Positions 33,611 to 43,061 of a DNA stretch of 64,000 nucleotides are shown here, in pieces (position 1 is the first letter of the stretch; each line of letters begins with the position of its first letter). The DNA lies in contig JAKLEZ010000025.1 in assembly GCA_022711465.1 (NCBI GenBank), positions 31,437 through 95,436 on the forward strand. The letters are read 5' to 3'. The DNA comes from Planctomycetota bacterium. Its GTDB lineage: Bacteria > Planctomycetota > Phycisphaerae > UBA1845 > PWPN01. Under the pieces are notes generated by a model. The model was not told the DNA's origin, did not search any database, and saw nothing but the letters and a program-made list of their open reading frames with translations. A program made the translations under genes and the position numbers.

Positions 33611-34159
33611 ATGGGCGACAGCCAACACTCGGGGCCACGCAATGTCCACGGGCGGCGATGGGGGCGAGGATTCCGCCCCTACCTGATCGTGGCCAAACTC
33701 TTGTGCGTGGCCGCATACGTTGGCGGGCTGATGGCTCTTCTGGTGGTCGTCTTCCAGGCTGGTCTTCCCGGAGACGCCGAGGGCTGGCGGCAGGTCGGCA
33801 GGACAGTCCATCGGGCGTACGCCTGGCTGATTGTTCCGGGCTTCCTTGGCGCGACCGTCGTGGGTGTCCTGCTAACGGCATCCATGGTCGGGCCAATGGC
33901 CCGGATGCGCTGGTTCCGGTTGAAGCTCCTTCTTCTGGCGGTGGGTGCTCCTTCGCTCCATGTCTACTTGCGAGGCCGTTCGATCGCATTTCAGAGCTTA
34001 CTGGTTGCGGCTCAAGACGTTTCGGGCATGGTCGCCGTGTTCAGGCAGCTCCTGGCCGGCACCGTTGTCGGTCTGTTTCTCGGCGTGGCTCTCCTGGTTC
34101 TCGGCCGGGTGAAGCCTCGTCTCGGGCAGGCTTACGGGAGCAGCGTCCGGAGGACCTAA
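33611..34159 (+). CDS. Small multi-pass membrane protein, unknown function
   Basis: This 182-residue protein has about four hydrophobic helices: LIVAKLLCVAAYVGGLMALLVVVF, AYAWLIVPGFLGATVVGVLLTAS, RLKLLLLAVGAPSLHVYL and LAGTVVGLFLGVALLVLG. The arrangement and short loops resemble small DUF2269/CopD-like membrane proteins, but this is only a resemblance. It is divergent from cysH across 140 bases. Confidence 0.55.
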   Translation: MGDSQHSGPRNVHGRRWGRGFRPYLIVAKLLCVAAYVGGLMALLVVVFQAGLPGDAEGWRQVGRTVHRAYAWLIVPGFLGATVVGVLLTASMVGPMARMRWFRLKLLLLAVGAPSLHVYLRGRSIAFQSLLVAAQDVSGMVAVFRQLLAGTVVGLFLGVALLVLGRVKPRLGQAYGSSVRRT

Positions 34160-34530
34160 GCTCATGGAGGCTGGTTGGGTGCCCAACTCCAGACGCTTGC
34201 GTAGCCGTTCAGCCAGCCGGGTAGCCCTTGGGACGCCATCAGCGTGTTGTGAAGATAGGCAGTTTTCCACCCCCCGAGGGGGGAAATCGGCGGACCTTTC
34301 AACGACCAGGGGAGTCGTTATGGACTCACGAACCGCGTTGAAGCGGGTCGTTCCGGTGCGATCGGCCTCGTCCTGACCTGGGTAAGGGATTGGCCGGGTC
34401 GCCGCCGGCCGACACCGGACTCGGTTCCCGTGGGGAATCCTCCGACGGGGCCCGGGCGGGGCCTTTTTGGGGTAACGAAGTCGTCTCACTCGTTCTTGAC
34501 CTGAGCCTCATCAAGGGTTAATATCGAGTG
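34160..34530. other. Intergenic stretch with an inverted repeat and a terminator-like hairpin
   Basis: CCCCCC-GA-GGGGGG (34270-34283) with flanking TTTTCC/GGAAA gives a long near-palindrome. GGCCC-GGGCG-GGGCC-TTTTT (34449-34468) looks like a rho-independent terminator and lies about 65 bases before the pseudopilin gene. No gene is supported between them. Confidence 0.5.
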
Positions 34531-35391
34531 ATGTGCCATCGTCTCGCGGGGCGAGGGATTCTCTTGTTATTCCGACGCTGGGAGGCCGATATTGTGACCA
34601 CATGTTGTCTCGTGGGTTCGGCTATCCGTTCCCTTGAAGCAAGTCGTGTATCCCCTCGGCGGGCACAGTCGGTCCTCGGCTCGCGCCGTCCGGGAGGACG
34701 GGCCTTCACCCTGATCGAGCTCATGGTCGTGGTCGCCATCATTACGCTCCTGGTCAGCATTATCATCCCCAGCCTGGCCACCAGTCGTGAGAACGTCCGC
34801 TCCGTCCTCTGTCGGACCAATTTCACCGAGCTTTCGAAGGCCATGCTGATGTATGCCAGTGCTCACGGCGGTTTCCTGCCGTTCGAGGACCGGGTGAAGG
34901 AGAACCTCCTCCCTTCAGAGATATACAAGGAACGAAAAGACTATCTCTGCTGGTATGATGCGGTGGATAAGTACCTCAAGACCGACAAGAAGAACGTGGG
35001 AGTCAAGCTGTGCCCCACGGTTGCCCGCGATGCCCCGAACAGCTCCGAGGGCTATCGCATGAACAGCAAGCTCGCTGAGACGAACTGGTTGAGTCCCTAT
35101 TACCTGAAGCCGCCGTTCCGGAAACTCGACACGCTCAAGAGTCCGTTGGCCACCGTGCTGCTTTTTGACGCCGATGTCGGCGGAGATGTCCTGTCGTTCA
35201 AGGGGCGATGGAGACAGACGATGGACGACGTGGACTACCGCCATAACACCAAGACGAACATCGTTTTTGCCGGCGGCAATATCGAGAACATGCACAAGAA
35301 GGTGCTGGCCAAGAAATCCTTCAGCAACTCGCCGGTCGTCTGGCAGCCCGCCGATGTGGGACCATGGGATCCTGACCCCATCAATGAATAA
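34531..35391 (+). CDS. Type II/IV pilin-like protein with prepilin N-terminus, VTC-operon
   Basis: This 286-residue protein has the prepilin motif FTLIELMVVVAIITLLVSII at about residue 60, preceded by a basic GGRA. The residue before Phe is Ala rather than the usual Gly. The leader is unusually long, so a start nearer 34594 is possible. The C-terminal half looks like planctomycete pseudopilins, with a NIVFAGGNIENMH segment near the end. Its stop overlaps the start of the VTC-domain gene (TAATG), so translation is probably coupled. Confidence 0.7.
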   Translation: MCHRLAGRGILLLFRRWEADIVTTCCLVGSAIRSLEASRVSPRRAQSVLGSRRPGGRAFTLIELMVVVAIITLLVSIIIPSLATSRENVRSVLCRTNFTELSKAMLMYASAHGGFLPFEDRVKENLLPSEIYKERKDYLCWYDAVDKYLKTDKKNVGVKLCPTVARDAPNSSEGYRMNSKLAETNWLSPYYLKPPFRKLDTLKSPLATVLLFDADVGGDVLSFKGRWRQTMDDVDYRHNTKTNIVFAGGNIENMHKKVLAKKSFSNSPVVWQPADVGPWDPDPINE

Positions 35392-36143
35392 TGCAGACCG
35401 CACCTGTCGGCACCGCCGGAACCTTTGCCAAGCGCAGCGAGCACAAGTATTGGCTGCCGTCGTCTGAACTGGGCCCGGTGATCAACGCTCTCCGAGTGCA
35501 TGTCCCCATCTTCTCGTACACTCCGACCTGCTGGTCCAGCGTCCGGTCCCTCTATCTCGATACGCCGGATCTCAGATGCTATCAGGACTACTTGGTTGGC
35601 CTGATGGTTCGCTGGAAGATCCGGATTCGGGAGTACGGTCACCAGGGCCATTTTGGCGAGAACTGCTGGGTCGAAGTCAAGATGAAGAACCGGGGGATTG
35701 GCTCGAAGCGCCGGTTTGGCAGTCGTGTTAGCGACGTGGCCCGGATGGTGGACGAGGGCGCCGACATCTGGCCCACGCTCAAGAGCAACGGCGATCCCAA
35801 ATTGCTCAACACCTATCAGCACATCACCCATCTGATTGAGTCCAAGGCTCTGCGACCGGTGGTGTGCATCCAGTATGAGCGGCTCGCATTTCAGCGGACG
35901 GCAACCGACGAACTGCGGATCACGCTGGATCGCGACGTGCGGGCTCAAGGGCCGGCCAGCCGACCGCAGGGTCGCTTCACCGGCCTGATCCTCGAGATCA
36001 AGTCCACCGGCGAGCGCCCGGAGTGGTTCTATCAGTTACGAGACAAGGTGACGATGCACCGCGCCCATCGCATGTCGAAATATGCCTGGGCGATCGGAAA
36101 TGTGCTGGGTATTCGTAAGCCAGGAGCTCAGGAATGGGCATGA
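35391..36143 (+). CDS. VTC-domain protein (polyphosphate-polymerase-like)
   Basis: This 250-residue protein matches the VTC domain, a tunnel-fold related to yeast polyphosphate polymerase Vtc4. Basic and acidic tunnel residues are seen in KRSEHKYWLP, SLYLDTPDLRCYQDY, WKIRIREYG, CWVEVKMK, VCIQYERLAF, LRITLDRDV and LILEIKSTG. It is likely cytoplasmic. Bacterial VTC genes often sit beside a DUF4956 gene, as here. Polyphosphate synthesis is plausible but unproven. It overlaps both neighbours by a few bases. Confidence 0.9.
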   Translation: MQTAPVGTAGTFAKRSEHKYWLPSSELGPVINALRVHVPIFSYTPTCWSSVRSLYLDTPDLRCYQDYLVGLMVRWKIRIREYGHQGHFGENCWVEVKMKNRGIGSKRRFGSRVSDVARMVDEGADIWPTLKSNGDPKLLNTYQHITHLIESKALRPVVCIQYERLAFQRTATDELRITLDRDVRAQGPASRPQGRFTGLILEIKSTGERPEWFYQLRDKVTMHRAHRMSKYAWAIGNVLGIRKPGAQEWA

Positions 36144-36703
36144 CGACAATGGATCAAGTACTGAACGCCAACCCTTGGTTGGATCGCCTCTTCGGGGAAA
36201 TCAGCGGCACCGGCGACACCACTCTCGGTATTCAGAGCGTGCTCATCCGACTGGTCTCCGCCGCCTTCCTCGGCTGGATCATCGGCCAGGTCTATCGACG
36301 GACGTTCACCGGTGTGCGGCTGAATGCGGCGCTGCCCGACACACACACGCTGCTGGCGCTCGGTGGTGCGATCATCTGGCTGGTCGTCGGCGACAACCTC
36401 GCCCGGGCCTTTGGTTTGGGCGGCATGGTCGGCCTCATTCGCTATCGGACCATCGTGCCTGATCCCAAGGACACGACCCTGCTCCTGTTCAGCCTGCTGA
36501 TGGGCATGGCCTGTGGACTCGGACAGCCGCTGGTGGCCTGGTGTGGGACCATTGTCCTGATCATGGTGATGGCCTTCCTGCATTACGGCCAGCGAGGCAA
36601 GCGGGTCGCCGAAGAAGAGAACCTCACCGTGCTTCAGGCGTTTGAGAGTGCCCCCCAGCCGTCCAAGGAGCCCGAGAAGAAGGAACTGCCCCCAGGCAAG
36701 TAG
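36134..36703 (+). CDS. DUF4956 membrane protein
   Basis: This 189-residue protein has about four transmembrane helices: VLIRLVSAAFLGWIIGQVYR, TLLALGGAIIWLVVG, LLLFSLLMGMACGLG and WCGTIVLIMVMAFLHYG. The family signature GLGGMVGLIRYRT, typical of DUF4956, is clear. It pairs with the VTC gene (10-base overlap), suggesting a membrane subunit for polyphosphate handling. The tail is charged and Pro-rich. It is convergent with the next gene across 54 bases. Confidence 0.88.
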   Translation: MGMTTMDQVLNANPWLDRLFGEISGTGDTTLGIQSVLIRLVSAAFLGWIIGQVYRRTFTGVRLNAALPDTHTLLALGGAIIWLVVGDNLARAFGLGGMVGLIRYRTIVPDPKDTTLLLFSLLMGMACGLGQPLVAWCGTIVLIMVMAFLHYGQRGKRVAEEENLTVLQAFESAPQPSKEPEKKELPPGK

Positions 36704-36757
36704 GCGGCTCTGTTCTGAGAGTCTCCATCCAAAGCAGCGACACGAGCCAGCTGGTCG

Positions 36758-38092
36758 TCACTCCGGGTAGCGGGGATTCCTTATCGGGCCTTCATCGCTC
36801 AGCAGCGCGCACAAGCCGAGAGTGTCGAGCACGTCGGCCATCGCCATGGTCTTGCCGTCCACGGTGACGTATCCCCGCACCAATCGGATGCACTGGCTGT
36901 AATCAACCCAGCGGTGGGTGTGTCCCAAGTAGAGTGGTTGGATCGGTTGCCCGTCGAGTCGGTGCCAGCCATAAATGGCCACCTTGCCAGGGCGGGTAAC
37001 CAGTTGAGGCGTCATGACCAGGTCCTTCTTGACGCCTCCGACCAGCAAGCCCGGCGGCTGGCCGGCGCGTTGTCCCTCGACCATCAGATGGTGAAGGTAG
37101 AACGTGGCGATATGGGTGATGTCAATGGCCCTTGGACTGATCGGGTATGGAGCCAGCTTGGCCGCCGCCTGGGCGTAGATGTCGTTGACCATCTTGGGCG
37201 TGGGCAGGGCACACTCGAAGCGGTCGGCAATGGCCTGGGCGGTCTGGGGCGTCATCGGCATGCGGACGAAATCGGTGTCCGAGCCGATGGCCAGGTAGTC
37301 AGGTGCAACGTCGTAGGTGATCCTGTGTGGCCGGCCGTCGAGCGTCGCCGTGACCGTCACCGCAACGAACCTGCCCAGGAAGTCGGGAATGTTGCCGGAG
37401 GTGATTTCCTCGCGGATGCGAGCCTCCCGTCGATCGAGCGGAGCATCCAGAAGCTCGGCCACGAAGGCGCTCCCGGCGATGGCCCCGGCGGGTCTTGGGG
37501 GAATCAGGCCGGCGGGCGGGAGTGATCCGGTGCCATGGACGGGGCGCGGCCGCGTCTGGCCGCTCAAGCTCTGCACGAACGCATCGATATCTCGGATATC
37601 CACATCCCGGTCCGCGTCAAGATCAGCTGCGGCACAGTCCTGGTTGAGGATGGCGCCCCCCGCACCGGCCAGGCATTCCTGAAACCGCGCAAAGTCGTCG
37701 TGGTCCACGTTTCCGTCGGCGTCCATGTCGCCCGCGACGCGGGCGGGCCGGGTTGTGAATCGCCAGACGTCGCCCCTGGCCGGTCCATCGTCGTCGACTT
37801 CATCGACTCGCCAGTAGTAGGTTGTCGCGGGTAGCAGATGGTTCGCCTGAAAGATGGCGCCCGTTTGTGTGCCGCGGTACAGCCCCGGAGAGGTGGTGCC
37901 GAGGTATACACGATAAGGTCTCTGGCCGTCGCCGGCTTTCCATCGGAGCGTGACGTCGGGGGCGACGCCGCGAGCGCCGTTCGCCGGGGTGGGATCCGTG
38001 GCCGTGGAGGGCATACCGGCCAGGGTTGCGAGCCGGGCCAAGCCGATCGCTGCAGCCCAGATCTGGAGTGTCAGGCTTGCCACGGAGCCCAA
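36758..38092 (-). CDS. Secreted protein with fibronectin-like and dockerin-like modules
   Basis: The predicted protein has about 444 residues. The start is uncertain (TTG 38092 or GTG 38083); the frame opens into the upstream gene. A hydrophobic N-terminus (SLTLQIWAAAIGLARLATLAG) looks like a signal peptide. A fibronectin-type module (about 25-110: PANGARGVAPDVTLRWKAGD ... ATTYYWRVDE) precedes a two-loop dockerin-like repeat (DMDADGNVDHDDFARFQECLAGAG ... LDADRDVDIRDIDAFVQSLSG) and a C-terminal 260-residue domain with VGGVKKDLVMTP, PGKVAIYGWHRLDGQPIQPLYLGHTHRWVDYSQ and LLSDEG. I have seen such a tail in uncharacterised secreted proteins but do not know its function. Confidence 0.7.
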   Translation of the reverse strand: MGSVASLTLQIWAAAIGLARLATLAGMPSTATDPTPANGARGVAPDVTLRWKAGDGQRPYRVYLGTTSPGLYRGTQTGAIFQANHLLPATTYYWRVDEVDDDGPARGDVWRFTTRPARVAGDMDADGNVDHDDFARFQECLAGAGGAILNQDCAAADLDADRDVDIRDIDAFVQSLSGQTRPRPVHGTGSLPPAGLIPPRPAGAIAGSAFVAELLDAPLDRREARIREEITSGNIPDFLGRFVAVTVTATLDGRPHRITYDVAPDYLAIGSDTDFVRMPMTPQTAQAIADRFECALPTPKMVNDIYAQAAAKLAPYPISPRAIDITHIATFYLHHLMVEGQRAGQPPGLLVGGVKKDLVMTPQLVTRPGKVAIYGWHRLDGQPIQPLYLGHTHRWVDYSQCIRLVRGYVTVDGKTMAMADVLDTLGLCALLSDEGPIRNPRYPE

Positions 38093-38156
38093 TATACACG
38101 GACGACAAAGCCGTGCCAGCGGCCGCGGCGCTCCAGGCTCGTTGCGACACAGGGAT

Positions 38157-40454
38157 TCAGTTGCCCAGGCAGTCGCGATCCGAGGAGATGCCGGCACCAC
38201 TGACGCACTTGATGAACCGGGTGATGTCATTGCGGTCCACGTCACCCTCGCCAGTGAGATCGGCACCCTTGCAGGTGGCGTCGGTCACTGGATGACCGGC
38301 GCCGGCCAGGCAGAGCTGCAGCCGGGCAAAGTCGTCGCCGTCCACATCGTTATCGGCGTCGAGGTCGCCCGGTTTCGGTTGGGCGTCGATGAGGGCATGC
38401 TTCGTCTTCGTGCTCGATCCGCCCGGTCCGCTCACGGTAAGCGAGACGGTGTAGGTCCGGGCGGTCAAATACACGTGGGTCGGGTTTCGCACGTTGCTGG
38501 TGGTCTGGTCGCCGAATTCCCATAGCCACGTGTCGATCATGCCGCCGGCGGAAGAATCGGTGAACTGCACACGGAGAGGAACAACGCCCGCAGCCGGACT
38601 GGCGGTGAACTCGGCCGCGGGCAGGAGCGGACCGGCATTGTCGGTGGCCGTGAAGTTGTCCGCACGCGTGCCGTGCATGTTCGAGTTCGTGGCGAAGGAC
38701 TCCTGGTAACCGATGCCGAAGCACCCGTGGGCGAAGTCGGTGTCGGCCGCGCTGGCGATCAGTTGGCCATCTACCAGGTACCTGATGGCCCCTCCCCGAC
38801 ACTCGATTCGGAAGGTCCGCCATGCGGTCGAAGGCTCGTACACGGGCGTGGCCAGGAAATCGATGGGCGTGCCGTTGACGAGCTTCCCCGCCCGGATCCG
38901 CCCGTTGTTGGAGTCGTAGAGCAGAGCGTAGCCATTGCCGCCGCCGTAGTGGGACAGGGTGAAGGCCCCGGTTCCCGAGTCACGGGCGAACAAGCCGTAG
39001 CGCTCGAAACCGTCATCAGTTACATCCGGTCGATACTCGCAGTAGATGTCCGCCTGCACACTGTAGTCCGTGTCGCCGAAGTCACCCCGCCGGCAGGTAT
39101 CCACGCCGCCATCGCTGTTCATGACCCTGAGCACGTAGCCGTCCCCGCCCGGGGCGACCGGCGAGAAGGCCACCACGTCGGCGTACCGGAACTTGTCGTC
39201 CCAGCCGCTCAGACGCCCAGTACTTGCGAACGGGTCGGAGAACGGGAACACCGTCGTGGTATCCCGATTGACCAGCAGAAGGGCGTTGGCGACCGGTCGG
39301 GGAGAGCCGTCGGAAGGGCGATTCCTGACTTGACCGTTGACGACCAGGGTAGCCGAGCCGCCGCCGTCGAAATTGACCGCTTCCGTCGCTGCGAGCGTGC
39401 CGGTGAGGAAGTCGGCCATCTCCTGGAAGGTCATGCCCACGCTCCCACCGACGCCGCGGCCGTCGCAGACGACCTGGAACCAGAAGTCGTTATTCCAGGC
39501 CATGACGCTACGGGGATTGCGGCTGTAAGGAGCAGCTCCCGATTCGAGGTTCTGCCAGCCAGCGGTATACGCGGCTCCCTGGTGAATGATCCAGCCGATA
39601 CCGGTCACCGCGTTGTCCGAGATATTGTACTCCTCGGCCTGGCTGGCGAATCGCATCTTGAGCCGGTCACCAATGTGGGCGTGGTCAAGAATGCCTCTCC
39701 TCGTCTCTTCGTTTCCCCAGGTGGACAGGACCATCCCCCCGGCCGGGATCGGCGCATTGCCTGTCGTCGGATGGTTGATCGCGGTGACGATGCCGGCCAC
39801 CTCCTTGTCGCCGCGCATGGGATAGCTCACCCCACTCACGACGACTTCGACGGCGATCGAAGGGGAGATGAAACTGCTGCGCGTCGAATTGTCAAATTCG
39901 GGGGTGAACGCGACGATCCCATTGACCGGGTACAGCGGGCCACCCATGAAGTAGTTGTATTGAGCCAGCGGCATGGTGTGGCCGTCAGGGAGAGTCAGCG
40001 TGCCGAGACTGTGGCCGAAGTTGGTGCGGATGGTCGGCTGCCGGGCGGGCCCGACCATGAGCGTGTGGTAGGTGTAGTCGCCGTTGAAGCTGGGTGTATC
40101 CAGCATCTGGCCGTCGCTCTGACCGATGCCGATCAGCCTTGGGGCCGTGACCCCGTCGAAATAGGACGCATTGATCGCCGAGATCACGTCCCCGCCAGCC
40201 GGCTGACCATAGCGATTGGTGATGGTATCGACCGTTTCTCTCGCCGTGTAGTTGCGTTTTCCTTGCGACCAGCCGAGTTGCAGCTTGTATTCGGCGCGGA
40301 GCCGGTCGATCTTGACCACATAGACCGTGGTTGGCCCGGGAGCCGCGTGGACGGTGTACGTGACCCCCGGGGCTAGCTCCTCCGCCGGCAGACTCGACGC
40401 CACAAGCAGACACGAGACGAGTGCGATCCCCCCGTCGATACTCCGCATGTCCAT
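38157..40454 (-). CDS. Secreted phosphodiester glycosidase with PKD and dockerin-like domains
   Basis: This 765-residue protein has a signal peptide, then a phosphodiester glycosidase (DUF2233/NAGPA family) domain of about residues 60-400 with motifs AINASYFD, GWIIHQGAA, WNNDFWFQVVCDGRG and NFDGGGSATLVVNG...NRPSDGSPRPVANA. In the family, this fold removes a GlcNAc from phosphodiesters. A concanavalin-like region follows (about 410-600), then a PKD domain (TASPAAGVVPLRVQFTDSS ... TWLWEFGDQTT), then a two-loop dockerin-like repeat. It probably acts on extracellular glycans. It is followed on the same strand by another dockerin-like gene. Confidence 0.82.
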   Translation of the reverse strand: MDMRSIDGGIALVSCLLVASSLPAEELAPGVTYTVHAAPGPTTVYVVKIDRLRAEYKLQLGWSQGKRNYTARETVDTITNRYGQPAGGDVISAINASYFDGVTAPRLIGIGQSDGQMLDTPSFNGDYTYHTLMVGPARQPTIRTNFGHSLGTLTLPDGHTMPLAQYNYFMGGPLYPVNGIVAFTPEFDNSTRSSFISPSIAVEVVVSGVSYPMRGDKEVAGIVTAINHPTTGNAPIPAGGMVLSTWGNEETRRGILDHAHIGDRLKMRFASQAEEYNISDNAVTGIGWIIHQGAAYTAGWQNLESGAAPYSRNPRSVMAWNNDFWFQVVCDGRGVGGSVGMTFQEMADFLTGTLAATEAVNFDGGGSATLVVNGQVRNRPSDGSPRPVANALLLVNRDTTTVFPFSDPFASTGRLSGWDDKFRYADVVAFSPVAPGGDGYVLRVMNSDGGVDTCRRGDFGDTDYSVQADIYCEYRPDVTDDGFERYGLFARDSGTGAFTLSHYGGGNGYALLYDSNNGRIRAGKLVNGTPIDFLATPVYEPSTAWRTFRIECRGGAIRYLVDGQLIASAADTDFAHGCFGIGYQESFATNSNMHGTRADNFTATDNAGPLLPAAEFTASPAAGVVPLRVQFTDSSAGGMIDTWLWEFGDQTTSNVRNPTHVYLTARTYTVSLTVSGPGGSSTKTKHALIDAQPKPGDLDADNDVDGDDFARLQLCLAGAGHPVTDATCKGADLTGEGDVDRNDITRFIKCVSGAGISSDRDCLGN

Positions 40455-40478
40455 TCCCCTCGTCAGAGACTCGTGTGC

Positions 40479-41579
40479 TCAGTCGAACGAGGCTTCGCCG
40501 CCTCGCCGGCCTCCGAACCAGACCTGTCCGTTCGGAATAGGCGCCGTGAGCGGGTTGGCGTCCTTGATCATCATCCGGCCGTCGTTCATACGCTGGACGT
40601 GGCCGTCGATGTAACCCACATTCATCGTCGTTGCAGGTTCGTACTTCATGTCACGCTTGGTCATGTAGCCGGCTCGGTCTGTGTAGTCCCAGCCCCACAT
40701 CTCAGGATCCTTGTTCTTGCCGCCGTGGCGGAAGCGAAGGGGTCGCCGCAGGTTCTCCCGGGCCACGACCCGGGTCGTGCCCTTGTAGAGATCCTCCGCG
40801 AAAATGCCCGGCTTGCCGGTTTCCATGATGAAGGCGGGAATGCCCTTGATGTTCTTGAGGCCGGAGCTGGCGTTGGCCCCGTAACTCATCCACAGGATGG
40901 GGACAACGCGGTTGCCACTGCCGGGCACGGCGTTCTGCCACAAGAGCTCCCCCTTGTAGCTGAGCACATCGAAATGCCAACCCGCTTCTTTCTCCGCCAC
41001 GTAGCCGTCGCCGAACCGTTGCTTGGCGGTAGTGGCGTTGTAGCCGATCATCAGATCGATATCCCCACCCTTGGTGGCATCGCCGCCGAACTCGTTGCCT
41101 TCCACGGAGTCCTGTATGTCGGTTTGCCAGACGCCGCCCTTGGCGTCGAAGCAATGGTTGAAGATGCCGTCGCCCGCGGTGGTTCCGTGGTATCCGCCCG
41201 CTCCGTCATACAAACGCATGAGCACCGCGGCGGTCGGGCGGGGGTTCGTGTCCGCCGGGCAGGTGAACAACTCGGATTGTCCACCGTTGGCCTTCAACGA
41301 CTGGGTGGCCCAGCCGAAGTTGGTGCTCCACCTTTCCTTGCGCATGCTCGTCTCCGCCAGGTGGACGAGTGCCCCTTTGATGGCCTGATTCAGGTTGCTG
41401 GCACACACCGCCGCCTGAGCCTGGTTTCGGGCAGCCTTCAGCGAGGGGAGCAGGATGGCGATCAGCAGGGCAATAATGGCCACGACGACCAGGACTTCGA
41501 TCAGCGTGAAGCCAAGTCCGCTGAAGCCGGGTGGGTGGCGGGGAGGTCGACGCATGGATCGAACGGAAGGCTGACCCAT
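40479..41579 (-). CDS. Pseudopilin-like protein (paralog A)
   Basis: This 366-residue protein has the prepilin sequence GLG-FTLIEVLVVVAIIALLIAIL at about residues 22-45, a clean Gly-Phe cleavage site. The body is a predicted globular, beta-rich planctomycete type with a C-terminal NVGYIDGHVQRM (H-x-DG-like) segment. The ATG at 41579 has AAAGGAGAG upstream. It is a near twin of the gene at 41924-43012 and is probably exported and assembled by a type II secretion/pilus-like system not in this window. Confidence 0.85.
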   Translation of the reverse strand: MGQPSVRSMRRPPRHPPGFSGLGFTLIEVLVVVAIIALLIAILLPSLKAARNQAQAAVCASNLNQAIKGALVHLAETSMRKERWSTNFGWATQSLKANGGQSELFTCPADTNPRPTAAVLMRLYDGAGGYHGTTAGDGIFNHCFDAKGGVWQTDIQDSVEGNEFGGDATKGGDIDLMIGYNATTAKQRFGDGYVAEKEAGWHFDVLSYKGELLWQNAVPGSGNRVVPILWMSYGANASSGLKNIKGIPAFIMETGKPGIFAEDLYKGTTRVVARENLRRPLRFRHGGKNKDPEMWGWDYTDRAGYMTKRDMKYEPATTMNVGYIDGHVQRMNDGRMMIKDANPLTAPIPNGQVWFGGRRGGEASFD

Positions 41580-41923
41580 AGAGCTCTCCTTTCGGTCGTG
41601 GCTCGATCGCCTCCGCCGATCGGCGGGTGCGACGTCGCCACGCGGTTGCACACGATGATGCGATGGTTAGAACCACTCAGGCCATCGTGAAACCGCCTGG
41701 AGAACACCGTGGAGAGCTTCCCCGCCCGTTGAGAGCACCTTCTCCCTCCTTCGTCGGCAAGGGCGCACTCTCCATCCAGGGCAGAATCGTTCTCGGCGAC
41801 TCAATTATAGTCCGTCCCTTGCCCGCCACCTAATTGGCGCGAGACGGCTGGCCCCTCCTGCCATGTCAAAACTGGCTGCCGGCTTGGTTTTCGGTCGTCG
41901 TTTGTTGCCCCCGGGGCGGCCGG
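41580..41923. other. Spacer between the two pseudopilin genes with candidate promoter
   Basis: On the minus strand TATAAT (41809-41804) occurs about 225 bases before paralog A; its -35 (TTAGGT at 18 bases) is weak. No gene is supported in the stretch. Confidence 0.35.
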
Positions 41924-43012
41924 TCAATCGAAGAACCCCTCATCCGACCTCTGTCCGGGGTACCAGACCGGTCCCCGCGCAGGATACCCGGCCTTCGACT
42001 TGTCCATCAGCTGATCGTCGGTCATTCGCTGGACATGACCGTCCAGGAAGCCCACGTTCATCTTGGTGGCGGGCTCGTACTTCATGTCCAGAGGAGGCGC
42101 TGAGCCGCGCTTGGTGAAGTCCTTGCCGGACATGAGCGGATCCTTGTTCTTGCCACCGTGGCGGAACCGGAGTGCGGCCGGTAGGCTCTCCGGCGTCCCA
42201 CTGACGGGAGTGGTTTTCTTCCACAGACGCTGCGGGAAGATACCCGGCTTGCCGCCTTCAACGATCAGCGCTGGGATGCCCCGGACGTTCTTGAGGCCCG
42301 AACTGGCATTGGCCGAATGGCTCATCCACATGATCGGGATGGTGCGGTTTCCGCTGCCGCCGCCCGCCATCTTCCACAGCGGCTCGCCCTTGTAGCTCAT
42401 CACATCGAAATTGTCGGCCGATTCCTTCTCGGCCACATAGCCGGCGGCGAACCTCTGTTTTGCGGTACTCACGTTGTAGCCGATGAGCAGGTCAATGTCC
42501 GTATAGCTGAAGGCGTCGCCGCCGAACTCATCTCCCACCACCGAGTCCTGGACATCCGTCTGCCATACGCCGCCGCCAGCGTTATAGACATGGTTGAAGA
42601 TGGCATCGCCGGAAGTGATTCCGCGATCGATGGAGCCCGCCCAGACGCGGGCGAGGACCGCGGCGGTCGGTCGAGGATTCGCGTCCGCCGGGCAGACAAA
42701 CAGATCCGACTGCCCGCCATTCGCCTTCATCGAGTAGGTGGCCCAACCATAGTTGGTGCTCCACCGCTCCTTGCGCATGTTGGTCTCGGTCAGATGCAGG
42801 ATCGCCCCCTTGACCGCCTGACCCATGTTGCTGCCGCACACCGCCGCCTGGGCCTGGTCCCGGGCCATCTTGAGGGATGGCAGCAGGATCGCGATCAGCA
42901 AGGCGATGATCGCGACGACCACCAGTACCTCTATAAGGGTGAATCCGAGGGGCGGAGACTTCCGAGAAGGACAACGTTGCAGCAGTGGCCAGATCACTGG
43001 TCGGCGGGCCAT
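41924..43012 (-). CDS. Pseudopilin-like protein (paralog B)
   Basis: This 362-residue protein has PLG-FTLIEVLVVVAIIALLIAIL at about residues 22-45 and parallels paralog A through its length (e.g. MRKERWSTNYGWATYSMKANGGQ, ANPRPTAAVLARVW, IPIMWMSHSANASSGLKNVRGIPALI, RFRHGGKNKDP, MNVGFLDGHVQRM). The tandem pair came from gene duplication. The ATG at 43012 has AAGGAG before it and a good promoter lies 50 bases upstream. It is likely a minor or major subunit of a surface pseudopilus. Confidence 0.85.
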   Translation of the reverse strand: MARRPVIWPLLQRCPSRKSPPLGFTLIEVLVVVAIIALLIAILLPSLKMARDQAQAAVCGSNMGQAVKGAILHLTETNMRKERWSTNYGWATYSMKANGGQSDLFVCPADANPRPTAAVLARVWAGSIDRGITSGDAIFNHVYNAGGGVWQTDVQDSVVGDEFGGDAFSYTDIDLLIGYNVSTAKQRFAAGYVAEKESADNFDVMSYKGEPLWKMAGGGSGNRTIPIMWMSHSANASSGLKNVRGIPALIVEGGKPGIFPQRLWKKTTPVSGTPESLPAALRFRHGGKNKDPLMSGKDFTKRGSAPPLDMKYEPATKMNVGFLDGHVQRMTDDQLMDKSKAGYPARGPVWYPGQRSDEGFFD

Positions 43013-43061
43013 GTGATACTCCTTGTAAGGGCTTCCTTGACGGGCTAATCCTGATTACTAG

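Noticed and set aside
34164..34376. A 70-codon plus-strand frame after the small membrane protein
   Set aside because: Its composition is Ser/Arg-rich with no ribosome site, and it covers the palindrome.
38673..40376. A 567-codon plus-strand frame opposite the phosphodiester glycosidase
   Set aside because: No domain or ribosome site; the minus-strand gene is well supported.
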